Shown: positions 8,496 through 19,967 of the stretch, piece after piece
Layout: each line of letters opens with the position of its first letter
How positions within the stretch are numbered: the first letter of the stretch is position 1
Assembly: GCA_963575745.1 (NCBI GenBank)
Contig: CAUYUJ010011225.1
Span: forward strand, 369,001-433,000
Length of the DNA: 64,000 nt
Direction: 5' to 3'
Origin: Prorocentrum cordatum
Taxonomy: Eukaryota; Sar; Dinophyceae; Prorocentrales; Prorocentraceae
The notes under the pieces: generated by a model
Database searches by the model: none
The model's input: only the letters and a program-made list of their open reading frames with translations
What the model was told of the DNA's origin: nothing
Position numbers and translations under genes: made by a program

Positions 8496-9415
8496 GCTTC
8501 TACACATCGCTGTTAGGTTGCTTTGCCGGGATAATTTACTTTTCAGCTCTTGCTGATAGGTTTCTAGTGGTTTCAAAAGAAAGCATCAGATGACTCCACA
8601 GGGGGGTCTGGGCGGGACCCGGACAGGCTGCCGCCGCGGCTGCCGCCGAACCCGAAATCGCTTGGAACATCCTCGCAAAATCGCTCTTGACGCTGCTAGA
8701 ACTCCATTCCCGGGCCACATTTTGGATGCCCGGAGCCAACTGTAGGCCACTTCGTGCTCTTCGACTTCCCAGAACTCCATTCCCGGGCCACATTTTGGAT
8801 GCCCGGAGCCAACTGTAGGCCACTTCGTGCTCTTCGATTTCCCAGAACTCCATTCCCGGGCCACATTTTGGATGCCCGGAGCCAACTGTAGGCAACTTCG
8901 TGTTCTTCTAGTTCCCAGAATTCCATTCCTGGGCCACATTTCGAATGCTGAGGCAGGCTGATGCTGCGGCCGAGGCAGGCTGAGGCTGAGGCAGGCTGAG
9001 GCTGAGGCTGAGGCTGAGGCTGAGGCTGAAGCAGACTGAGGCTGAGGCTGAGGCAGGCTGAGGCTGAGGCTGAAGCAGGCTGATGCTGAGGCAGGCTGAG
9101 GCTGAGGCTGAGGCTGATGCAGGCTGAGGCTGAGGCAGGCTGAGGCTGAGGCCGAGGCTGAAGGCAGACTGAGGCTGAGGCTGAAGCAGGCTGAGGCTGA
9201 GGCTGAGGCAGGCTGAGGCTGAGGCAGGCTGAGGCTGAGGCTGAGGCAGGCTGAGGCTGTGACTGCGACTGCCGTTGTCGCTGCGACTGTCATCGCGAAT
9301 GCGACTACGACTGCGAGAACAGCAGAATTCGACAACTGGATTTTCATCTGAATCTTAAGGGGAATGCTTTCAGATGTGCTTTTACACATCGCTGTTAGGT
9401 TGCTTTGCCGGGATA
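8496..9415. mobile_element. Composite tandem-repeat element, copy B
   Basis: It has the same order as copy A: a left arm (CTGATAGGTTTCTA, GATGACTCCACAGGGGGGTC), 73-bp repeats at about 8695-8940, a shorter GCTGAG hexamer array to about 9260, and the right arm. A 38-bp direct repeat with one mismatch brackets it, at 8496-8533 and 9378-9415. Each begins GCTTYTACACATCGCTGTTA. This may be a terminal repeat or a duplicated target. Confidence 0.7.
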
Positions 9416-9683
9416 TGTTTTTTGTTTCTCTCTCTCTCTCTCTCTCTCTGCAGCCCGCGCTTTCCCCTCGGCGCGCAGCAATTACGTGAAGAGAGGGGCG
9501 CGCCTTGTGCTACCGTCCATGCGCTGCACAGTCAACCCGCATAGTAAGGATGGGTTGTGTTCCCAAGGGTACCTTTGCATCCTTGCCCCTTCGGCCCATG
9601 GTTTTGCGACTTTCGAACAACGCTTACATGGGCCTCCAAGGCGGAGGCTGCAGAGGCTCCGTCTTGGGGGCTTCTTGAGGTGT

Positions 9684-9753
9684 GTTCTTGTGGCCCAAGC
9701 CTCCAAGGCGGAGGTTGCGGAACCTCCGCCTTGGAGGCTTGGGCCACAAGAAC
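9684..9753. repeat. Perfect 33-bp inverted repeat with 4-base loop
   Basis: The arms 9684-9716 and 9721-9753 are exact reverse complements around a GCGG loop. The left arm starts GTTCTTGTGGCCCAAGC. Pairing weakens but continues a few bases outward. If transcribed it would form a near-perfect hairpin of small-RNA precursor size. The lack of decay points to recent origin or selection. No terminator context is seen. Confidence 0.95.
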
Positions 9754-9837
9754 ATTCTTCAAGAACGCGAGAACATCCGCCGAGACCCTCGCGCTCTCTC
9801 TGCGGTCATCCTTACCGCGCATCCTTACATTGGGGGC

Positions 9838-9965
9838 CCATGCCAAGAAACACCCTGCTTGCTTCCAGGGTGCCCTGGGTATCTCGAGTTTCGATGGTTT
9901 TGCGATGGAAGGCGCGACGCTCCCGCACCAAAAATCGATGGACGTCCCGAGGTCAGAGTGATGGG
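9838..9965 (+). repeat. Dispersed repeat J (CCATGCCAAGAAACACCCTG), copy 1
   Basis: It shares CATGCCAAGAAACACCCTGC, GGTGCCCTGGGT, GATGGTTTTGCGATGGA and ATCGATGGACGTCC with copies at 49874 and 51527. A fragment of its right half (AGGTTTCTTGTGGAAGGTTT) lies near 10947. Confidence 0.75.
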
Positions 9966-10024
9966 GCCGAACGGTCATTCATTGTCCCTGGGTGCGTGGC
10001 TGAATAAGGAGTTCGTGGTGAGAA

Positions 10025-10740
10025 TTCTGTTTGTTGCGTTGTTGTTGTTGTTGCTGCTGGTGTTGTTGCTGTTGTTGTTGATGCTGTTTGTTGTCGTCGT
10101 CCGACCCGCGACCCACCCGCGACCCACCCCGTGACCCACCCCGCGACCCACCCCGCGACCCACCCCGCGACCCACCCCGCGACCCACCCCGCGACTCACC
10201 CCGCGACCCACCCCGCGACCCACCCCGCGACCCACCCCGTGACCCACCCCGCGACCCACCCCGCGACCCACCCGCGACCCACCCGCGACCCACCCCGACG
10301 ACCCACCCCGCGACCCACCCGCGACCCCCGCGAACCCACCCGCGACCCACCCGCGACCCACCCCGCGACCACCCGCGACCCACCCCGCGACCCCCCCCAA
10401 GGGAGGAAAAAACACCTGGACCGGATAATTTACGTTTGCTGAACGGGTTTGGGCGTAGTCTAACCAGCCCTGCCCTATTCGATTCATTCCTTGTTTGCGT
10501 TTACTAAGCGGTTTCGTTTGTCGGTGTGGTTGTTATGGGGTGGATGTTCTGCCCTCTACACCCGCAACCCAGCTGCGACCCACCCGCGACCCATTTGCGA
10601 CCCACCCGCGACCCACCTACATTGCTTGAACGAAAAAATCGGCGCCTGCGGCGGGCTCGCCGCATGATTTGTGCAACTGTGGCGCTTGCGGCGGGCTTCT
10701 CCAGAGTCTCGTAAACTGCCGACGTCCCCACTGCCCCCTC
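10025..10740 (-). mobile_element. GCGACCCACC minisatellite element, copy 1
   Basis: A (GTT)n-like tract at 10030-10095 leads into about 300 bases of an 11-12 bp GCGACCCACC(C) minisatellite (10103-10395). A spacer follows, then a short second array (10560-10615) and a tail with CGTAAACTGCCGACGTCCCC. The same parts in reverse order occur at 39860-40490 and 61930-62155, so the minisatellite travels inside a dispersed unit. Confidence 0.7.
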
Positions 10741-10744
10741 ACTC

Positions 10745-10905
10745 TTACACCTCAGGCGATGCTTAAGAAAACTTAAGTTTTCGGCCAGAGTCTCGATTAT
10801 TCTTAACGTTTCAATGTAAATCTTAAGATCTTGATAGAAATCTTGGGTCTTTGTTCAAGTTCTGAGACTATGAATTTCTTAACCCATGATTTCTTAAGCA
10901 TTTCG
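10745..10905. other. AT-rich island with TCTTAAG motifs
   Basis: A short AT-rich stretch inside GC-rich surroundings, with CTTAAGAAAACTTAAG and repeated TCTTAAG/TTCTTAA words. No gene or named regulatory site is recognised. Confidence 0.5.
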
Positions 10906-11119
10906 CAGGGTGTACCCGCATCTGCGGGGTGCTACGCATCAGGGTTAGGTTTCTTGTGGAAGGTTTCTTGTCGACTGGCCTCCACTGTGCAGTACGGGTT
11001 GTGGCTGCCTATCGTGGAGCACTTTCGGGCTCGGGGGGCGGGCCCTGGATGTCGGGCCGCTCCCCAGATCCAGCTCGAAGCGAAGCCCCTGCGCCTTGTT
11101 TGTCGCCCAGCGCTATTCT

Positions 11120-11280
11120 TCAGTCGAGCAGGTCTCTCAACAGGAGGAATATCCAAATATAGTAAAACAAGTTGTCTGGGGATGATTCTTGCATTATTCT
11201 CTGAACTATGTTGAAACATTTGTTGACTAGTTTTCCTGGTTCCTCCATAATCCGCCTGCATGAGGACATGCCCGACCTAA
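11120..11280 (+). mobile_element. Inverted-repeat element, family I, copy 2, with 9-bp target duplication
   Basis: The 161-bp element lies between two exact copies of CGCTATTCT, at 11111-11119 and 11281-11289. Its ends are TCAGTCGAGCAGGTC and (inverted) GACATGCCCGACCTAA. The family core ACAGGAGGAATATCCAAATA is near the left end. The duplication shows that this copy was inserted by a transposition-like event. No coding capacity. Confidence 0.85.
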
Positions 11281-11289
11281 CGCTATTCT

Positions 11290-11630
11290 CCTTGTAGCGC
11301 CAGGACTGTCCACGCAGCCACAGCCGGACTGAGGTACAAAGGCGAGGTACCCCAGTGTTCTCCGTGCCTGCTGGATGGTCTTGTGCATCCTGGGGTAGGG
11401 TAGCCTTGGATGTGTTCTGTGCGTTTTGGCCGGCGGGGAGTCTCGTGTTCTTGAGGGATGTTCTTCTAGCCTTGGTCCGATTGCGCGTCTGATGCATGGC
11501 TGGGCCCTTTGTCAGGCTAATTTCCCCCCACGAGCTTCCGTGGAAAGCCCGGGGCGCCCCAGCGGGAGCCGCTGGGGGGAGCCGGCCTCGTCCCGAACGG
11601 GCATCTTTTGATCGGGGACGCACTGCACCA
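11290..11630. other. No gene recognised
   Basis: Moderately GC-rich sequence with open frames on both strands and no domain. The sequence GTTCTCCGTG-CTTGTGCATCCTGGGG resembles a stretch near 49320, so part of it is another low-copy repeat. Confidence 0.45.
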
Positions 11631-11635
11631 GATTA

Positions 11636-11775
11636 GTGCAAACCTGGGTCAGTCAGGTCTTGCGGAACCCTGCAAGGTCCTGCAGCATCCTGCAGGATCC
11701 TGCGGACTAACCTGCGTCAGTGCAGCCCTGGCCCTGCAGGATCCTGCAAGATCTGGCGCCCTGGCTGACCCCCGT
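11636..11775 (+). repeat. CTGCAGGATCCTG-rich dispersed repeat, copy 1
   Basis: It contains several CCTGCAGGATCCTGC words, each palindromic around GGATCC, with GGGTCAGTCAGGTCTTGC. It is related to 48040-48225 and 56530-56960. Confidence 0.7.
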
Positions 11776-12760
11776 TTGCCTTGATCCCCATCCCTTGAGC
11801 CTGAGGTGCAACTCCTGGGAGGTTACACTCTGCCTTGGCGCTGGTATCTTCGTGGTCGAGCACCAGCTAAGTCTGGGCGAATCCGGTTTCATCTGGCTTG
11901 GTCCCGCTTAAATCCGTGTAGTATGGCTGACTCCCGGATGTAATTTGGCCTGAGCCGGTGAGGTGGCCCTCCAATCTTGCTTATTCCCCTTGAGTCGTTC
12001 CAGCGAAGGCCTCCCAGGAGGTGATGGAGCCCTGCCCGATTTGAGAATCCAGGGGCTCTGGGAGCCCTGGAGATCAGGACGGCCAGCCCCTCCACGATTG
12101 GGGCCGCCAGGGGGCCCCCAGGGTGAGGCAGCCCACGACAGGAGGTTGGCCTCGACGACGGGCGGCGTGCGGGAATGCCTTCCGCGGACGACATTTGGTG
12201 CACTGAGGCTGCTTCGATGCGCCCGTGTTGAATCGCAACACGTGCCGTGATCGAAGCGCCACGTGCTGGTTCGCGTGCTGGCGAACGTGTCGCGCCAGAA
12301 GTACGTTCTCGGTCTACGTGTGCAGCTCCGTATCAGCACGCTTCGTGTGGCGTGTTGCGTATCGGGGCAGCCAAGTGTCGGGCATCCGCAAGAACAAGAC
12401 ACACGGACACCCTCGTCTGGACTGTTCTTGGGCCTCAGTGGAGGGCGGCGGTGCACAACAAATTCTAGACCTTTCGCGTATCCCCCTGGGTGCCCTCAGC
12501 CAGTCAGCCCTCACCCTGCGGCTCAGCAGCCGCCTTGTGAGCTGGCCCGGCCGGCCTGTCCCGCGCCCTGCAGCTAATTAGGTATGTTTCCGTGCCCCAG
12601 ACAGCTTCTGTCTCCGTCTGCGCTCTTCGCTTGCGGACGCGACCGAAAAATATATCCCCACCAGCCCATCCAGAAACGATGCCCAGGAAAGCTGACGGAA
12701 GAAGGGAAGAGGAGACGCACATAGTGAACCAGACCGGGCAACAATGGTGTATTGGGAGAT
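11776..12760. other. No gene recognised
   Basis: Near 1 kb of GC-rich sequence. Frames are open in several phases. It includes short inverted words around CACGTG near 12240-12270. I see no domain. Confidence 0.45.
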
Positions 12761-12764
12761 CTTT

Positions 12765-13016
12765 TGCAGCGAAGGTTGCAAGTGTTACTGCTGGTGCTCT
12801 TGCTCCTGCTGGTACTGCTGCTGCTGTTGCTGCTGCTAGTGCTGCTTCTGTTGCTGCTGGTGGTGCTGGTTCTCGGATGATGAGTAGGCGGGTAAAGGGG
12901 GAGGAGGAGGAGGAGGAGGAGGAGGAGGAGGAGGAGGAGGAGGAGGCGGAGGAGGAGGCGGAGGAGGAGGAGGAGGAGGAGGAGAAGAAGGACAAGGAGA
13001 AGGAGGAGGAAGCATG
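12765..13016. repeat. GCTGCTGTT/(GGA)n microsatellites
   Basis: A degenerate TGCTGCTGTTGC tract (12780-12865) is followed by a (GGA)n array (12898-13013) with GCG and AAG interruptions. Confidence 0.93.
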
Positions 13017-13049
13017 ACGAACATCAGATCCTCTTAGGATGTCTCTTGG

Positions 13050-13400
13050 GAGTTGTGTTGGAGACCTCTTGGAGCGTCTGGCGGGGATCTTGGGGGCCTT
13101 GGGCATCCTCTTGAAGCCTCTTCGGGGTCTCTTGGAGGTCTCCTGAGTGCCTCTCGGAGCCCCTTGGGACATCTCTTGGGCGGTTTTTGGAGGCCTCTTG
13201 GGACGTCTTGGGGGTCTCTTGGCGGTCCTGAGGGACTCTTGGGCGTCTTGGGTGCCTCGGGGAGGCCTCTTAGGGCCGCTTCGGGTCCTCTTGGGGGTCT
13301 TTTGGGGGCCTCTTGGGGCCATCTTGGGGCTATCTTGGGGCCATCTTGGGGCCTCTTGGGGCCTCCTGGGCGCCTCTTGGGGCCATCTTGGAGGACATCG
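13050..13400 (+). repeat. CTTGGG(G)CCTCTTGG degenerate minisatellite
   Basis: Units of about 12-30 bp are built from CTCTTGGGGCC, GTCTTGGGG and ATCTTGGGG. It resembles the core of the elements at 17666 and 40498 but lacks their ends. The G-runs on one strand could support G-quadruplexes. Confidence 0.85.
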
Positions 13401-13570
13401 ATCAAAGAAGGGGGGTTCCCCAATTACGGTTCCCCCTTCAGGAGGCCACAATGGGGCCAACATCTCAGTAAAACCAAAATGGTTTTGGCTTCCTCGCCGA
13501 GGCCGTTTTGGACGCTCCAACGCGTCGCGGAGACCCCCGTCCAGGTCCAGGGGGGGTGGTAGGGGGAGGG

Positions 13571-13957
13571 GTCAAGAGTCTCCCTCCCCGCCCGCAAGCC
13601 GTCTCGCTCACTCCCACCCGCCCTCCCAAAACATACGTAGCACCCAAGCCTGGCCCGAGCCGCAGCATATGCAGCAGTCGTCTTTGGATGGGCAGCTACT
13701 GGGGGCACATCCGCCGCCTCCGCCGCCAGCCGCCGCCGCCGCCGGCGCCGCGCCGCCGCCACCGCCGCTGTCCGCCGCTGCCGCCGCCACCGCGCTGCCC
13801 GCCGCCGCCGCCGCCGCCGCCACCGCCCCCGCTGCCAAATCGCCGCCGCCGCAGCCGCTGCCGCCGCAGTCGCTGCCGCACCGCTGCCGCCACCGCCGCC
13901 GCCACCGCCGCCGCCGCCGCCGTCGCCGCCAGTCGCCGCCGCCCCCGCCGCCGCGCC

Positions 13958-13988
<31 letters not shown>

Positions 13989-14880
13989 CCGCGCCGCCGC
14001 CGCCGCCGCCCCCGCCCCCGCCGCCGCAGCCGCCGCAGCCGCCGCAGCCGCCACAGCCGCCGCAACCGCTGCCCCCGGCGCAGCCGCCGCAACCGCCGCA
14101 GCCGCCGCCGCCGCCAAGTGTAATCTGTATGTTTTTTTTTGACAGGGATGGTGGGGGGAGGCCGCATCGGGCTCGCTGCGCATGCTCCGAATTTGGAGAC
14201 ACAGTGTGTTTTGTATAGTTTTTTTCGAAGGGATGGTGGGGGCAGAGTGTGTTTTGTATTGTTTTTTAAATCAGGGATGGAAGGGGGGTGCCCGCATGGA
14301 CCTGGGTTGGCTCCCGATCGCTTGGGGGAGGGGGTGTATATTGATAGGGAACAGTGATCAAGACTCCCTCCCCGCCCGCAAGCCGCCTCGCTCACTCCCA
14401 CCCGCCCTCCCAACACACACGTAGCACCCGAGCCTGGCCCGAACCTCAGCATATGCAGCAGTCGTCTTTGGATGGGCGGCTACTGGGGGCCAATCCGCCG
14501 CCGCCGCCGCCGCCGCCGCCGCCTCCGCCGCCGCCGCCGCCGCAGCCGCCGCTGTCGCCGTCGCCGCTGCCGCTGTCCGCCGCCGCCGCTTCCGCGCCGC
14601 CGCCGCCGCCGCCGTCGCCGCCGCGCCGCCCGCCGCCACCGCCCGCCGCCGCCGCCGCCGCCGCAGCCGCCGCCGCCGCAGCAGCCGCCGCCGAGTGTAC
14701 TCTGTATTGTTTTTTTTGTTTTGTTGACAGGGATGGTGGGATAAGGCCGCGTCGGGTTGGCTGCGCATGCTCCGAATTTGGATACAAAGTGCGTTTTGTT
14801 TGTTACAATGGATGGTTTGGGGGGGGGCCTCATTGTCCCTGGTTGGCTCCCAGTCGCCTGGGGGGGTGTTTATTCATGGG
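13571..14880 (+). repeat. Tandem duplication (about 0.79 kb) with GCC arrays
   Basis: Two copies start with CTCCCTCCCCGCCCGCAAGC, near 13575 and 14362. Both run through GCATATGCAGCAGTCGTCTT, a long degenerate (GCC)n array (13700-14120 and 14490-14690), then a T-tract ending in GACAGGGATGGTGG, and GCGCATGCTCCGAATTTGGA. The T-tract plus CAG|GG looks like a 3' splice acceptor in both copies. This could be a duplicated exon, or simply a duplicated repeat. Confidence 0.8.
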
Positions 14881-15030
14881 GAACAGTGGTAAAACCGTCC
14901 CCGAAGGGGAAGAAGGAGGTTGGATGAGGAAATTCCTTAAACCACCTACGCCCAAAGGGCTGGTGGGATTAACGACTTTATTCACCGCCGCCTTCACTGA
15001 GAGTGCAGGCGCAGTTCGTCGGAAGTTGCC

Positions 15031-15175
15031 CGTGTATATATATATATATATATATGTATGCGTATTTGTATATATATATATATATATGTAACTCACAAGG
15101 CTGTACAGTGATCAACTGGACACTGTGCGCCGCGGAAAAACGATCGATATATACATACATATATATATGACTATA

Positions 15176-15236
<61 letters not shown>

Positions 15237-15238
15237 GC

Positions 15239-15279
<41 letters not shown>

Positions 15280-15348
15280 TTTACGTATGTGCGCGCAACT
15301 GTTCACACTTTTAATGCGTATATATATATATATACATATATATAAACA
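15031..15348. repeat. (TA)n and (TATG)n microsatellites
   Basis: Alternating TATA, GTATAT and TATGTATA tracts lie at 15031-15090, 15145-15280 and 15318-15348. The surrounding sequence is AT-rich. No promoter is implied. Confidence 0.95.
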
Positions 15349-15670
15349 TCTCTCTTCCGAGGCGTAGTCGATCCTCGACCCAAACACTGGTGCGATGCAT
15401 GGCTGTGCGGGCATCGGCGCCGAGAAGCTGCGCCCGTGCACCGTGCCGGTCGGGGACGGGTGGGGCCCGCGGGGAATGCGAGCGTGGTACGGTGCACGTG
15501 GCGCCGTGCTCGTACGCTTGGGTCGCCTGCAAGGACTCCGGCGCGCAGGCTGCCCGCGCGAGGTCGCGCGCTTGAGTGCCCCTGCGCGGTGCGCCGCGCG
15601 GGCGGCCAGAGAAAACCACCGCGCTGCTCCGAGCGTGAGTTGGGGCAGCGCGGTGGCTTCCGCGGAGGTG
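15349..15670. other. No gene recognised
   Basis: A short GC-rich segment between arrays. Several frames are open, and none contains a domain. Confidence 0.45.
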
Positions 15671-15676
15671 GGGGGG

Positions 15677-17420
<1,744 letters not shown>

Positions 17421-17432
17421 CCAGCGCTCAGT

Positions 17433-17647
17433 CTGGAGCCCGAGCCACGCTATGCAGCAGAGCTCATCGCCTCCAATTCTCTCACTAGCTGGGCCAGCGG
17501 GATCGGAGGCTTCAATACAATGGGCGAGCTCGCCGTGCCTTTGGGGTGCCGTCCTTCCCCCGCTCGTTGTCGTTGCAACAAGCGTCCATTTGTAGGCGGG
17601 GAACATTCACCTCTGAGGCCACGGGTTCCTTCTGAAAACGAGCCGTA
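17433..17647. other. Open non-repetitive segment, insertion target
   Basis: Protein-like open frames exist on both strands. This segment and the bases from 18489 were contiguous before the element at 17666-18470 inserted. One plus-strand frame stays open across the restored junction. I do not recognise a product, and the frame may be chance. Confidence 0.4.
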
Positions 17648-17665
17648 CTTCCAGCACATAATTAT

Positions 17666-18470
17666 TGAATCGCTTCGCTCATTCCGCCGGCCCGTGATAT
17701 GGCATCGCTGGTTTGTGTCTGTGTGTTCGTTGCCCATGTTGCGCTCTTGGGGGCGGGTGTCGTTCGGACGCGTTGCGTGGGGAGTTTTGATGGTGAAGCA
17801 GTTCCCTGGGGGTCGTCTCTCGATGGGGCGAAATAGAGTCGTCGTCAAGATGCTTCTTTGGGGGGCCTCTTGGGGTCTGTTGAGAGGCCGTTCGGGGGCG
17901 CCTGGGAGACATGTTTGAAGCCTTCTGGGGCTTCTTTTGGGCCTCCTGGGAGTCTCCTGGGGCCTCTTGGCGACATCTTGGGGCCTCTTGGAGGCCTCTT
18001 GGGGCCTCTTTGGGACCTCCTGGGCGCCTTCTGGGACGGAGGGCTCCATTTTTGAGTTCTCGGTATCCCTCCTGAGTCCCTCTTGGGCCCGTCTTGGGGC
18101 CTCTTGGTCCGTCTTGGGCGGCACTTGGGCCGTCTTGAGGGCTCTCTTGGGTCGTTTCGGCGCCGTCTTGGGAGCTTCGTGGGCCGTCTTGGAGCGGTCT
18201 TGGGGGCCTCTTGGGCCGTCTTGGAGCGTCCGGAAGCCGAAAAAGCCAGAACACAAAAAACATCGAAAAAACAAATGGAAATCAACGATTTTGGCCTCTT
18301 GGGGCTCTCTTCGGAGGCCTCTTGGAAGGCTCTTGGGGCGTCTTGGAGGCCTCTTGGGCTGTCTTGGGGGCTTGGAGGCCTCTTGGGCTGTCTTGGGGGC
18401 CTTTTGGGCCGTTTTGGGGTCATCTTCGGCGTCTTCGAGCGCTCTTTGGGCGTCTCGGGGGCCTCTTGGG
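17666..18470 (+). mobile_element. CTTGGG-type retroposon-like element with 18-bp target duplication
   Basis: The 805-bp element is flanked by two exact copies of CTTCCAGCACATAATTAT (17648-17665 and 18471-18488). The left 200 bp begin TGAATCGCTTCGCTCATTCC; the rest is a CTTGGGGCCTCTTGG minisatellite. The copy at 40498 is nearly identical apart from scattered single changes and a roughly 30-bp insertion here. The long exact duplication suggests target-primed insertion as in LINE-mobilised retroposons. That mechanism is an inference, since no poly(A) tail is seen. Confidence 0.85.
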
Positions 18471-18533
18471 CTTCCAGCACATAATTATACTCGAGGGTCT
18501 ATCATCGAGATATCCAAGAAAAACATCGGTTTA

Positions 18534-18714
18534 TGGAGGAGGAGGAGGAGGAGGAGGAGGAGGAGGAGGAGGAGGAGGAGGAGGAGGAGGAGGAGGAGGA
18601 GGAGGAGGAGGGGAGGAGGAGGAGGAGGAGGAGGAGGAGGAGGAGGAGGAGGAGGAGGAGAGGAGGAGGAGGAGGAGGAGGAGGAGGAGGAGGAGGAGGA
18701 GGAGGAGGAGGAGG
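18534..18714. repeat. (GGA)n microsatellite
   Basis: About 180 bases of GGA with two single-base phase shifts. Spurious poly-Glu, poly-Gly and poly-Arg frames result. Confidence 0.97.
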
Positions 18715-19306
18715 CGCGGCGGTCGCGGGTCTTCTCCGCGCGCCCGATGCACATTAGTCGGAAGCCGGCCGACACCCCCACCGCCCAGCCTAAAGGGGCG
18801 GCACCCCGGGGGGTGGCTGACTGTCTCAGACAGCAGCCATTCCCAGGGGGGGGAGGGGGTCTGCCAGCCAGGGACACTCTGGACAGCATACCTTGGAGTT
18901 CCGTGGCGACCGCGACGGCCTGCGCCCCCCTGCGGCTCGGGTTCCGCGTCGCCGCCGTCGTCGTCCTGCCCCTGCCCGCGGCCAGCCCAGGGAAGGATGC
19001 CCGCGCCCTCGCCGCGGCGTCCCGTCGTGCAGCCGGCTGCGCCGCCGGGCAGCAGCCCGGCCCTCGCCGCCCGTCGTGCCAGGTGGCAGCCCCGCCAGGG
19101 CCGCTTCAGGGGTCTCCAGCTTCGGCGCAGGCGGGCCGCGTCCTGCGGGTGTCGCGGCGGCAGGGCGCGTGGCCGGGCGGTGCCCCTTGCTCTGCGGTCC
19201 GTTGGGCGGCGTCGTCTGGCTGGCGTCGCCGGCGCCTGGCGCGCAGCCTAGCGCAGGCCGGCCGCCTTGCGGAGCTGGCGCGCCGTTGCAGCTTGCAGGC
19301 CGCAGC

Positions 19307-19750
19307 TCAGGACCTTGTAGGCCCGTGCCAGCTCCCGCGGCTGCTGGTCCTTCGGCAGGCGTCGCGCCTGCCCCAGCAGCCAGAGGCGGGCATTGGGCGC
19401 CGAGCCGCCCCCCCCGCCTCGAAGGCGCCTGGGTAGCGCGCGTGCTTCTCCCGCTCGCCGCGCCTGCTGGCCTCGCCGTCCCGGCGCGCAGCCACGCGCA
19501 GCTCGGCCTGCGCGCCGGCTGCGGGGTGGCGAACAGAGACGTCCAGCCACCGGGCCCCGTCGTCATCCTGGTATTCCAAATCCAGGACGGCGCGCTCGAG
19601 CTGGCCGTCTGCGCGCTGGCGGTCCCAAGTCGGCACCCTCTGCTCGAGGAGGAGGAGCCGCTCGCCGCGCCAGCGGTGGAGGAGCCCAGCGACTCTCCCG
19701 TTGAATCCGCCGTGGCGTGCCAGCACCCCCCCACCCGTCCAGAGTCCCAA
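19307..19750 (-). pseudogene. Non-LTR element restriction-like endonuclease region
   Basis: Residues 52-76 of this frame read ERAVLDLEYQ...LDVSVRHP, and EKHARYP follows at 101-107. The spacing of acidic residues, the DV-V-P core and the trailing E-K-Y resemble the PD-(D/E)XK endonuclease at the C-terminus of R2-like non-LTR elements, which nicks target DNA. Catalytic assignment is tentative. A possible partner cysteine patch (CCDAC in another frame near 19920) lies upstream. The terminal region continues in a further frame to about 19248 (GLQAATARQLRKAAG). Confidence 0.45.
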
Positions 19751-19967
19751 CGCAGCCAGCCCCGTCGGCGCCGCGCACGCAGCAGGCGGCCCCTGCCGTC
19801 GCGAGCTCCAGCTGGCTGAGCTCCGCGCGCGGGGGCTGCGGCCGCCGCTTGGCGGGCGCCGCTGCCGCTGCCGGCCGCGCCACGAAGCTCGGCCTGTCCA
19901 GGAAGACGCATGCGTCGCAGCAGAGCTGCGTGCTGGTTTCTTTGCACGTCCTCCGTCTGCAGCGCAG

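Noticed and set aside
13424-14452. Long Arg/Gly/Ala-rich ORFs around the GCC arrays
   Set aside because: All six frames are open because of GCC triplets; composition alone explains them.
15031-15348. TATA-rich promoter region
   Set aside because: It is a TA/TATG microsatellite with no adjacent gene; dinoflagellate promoters also rarely use canonical TATA boxes.
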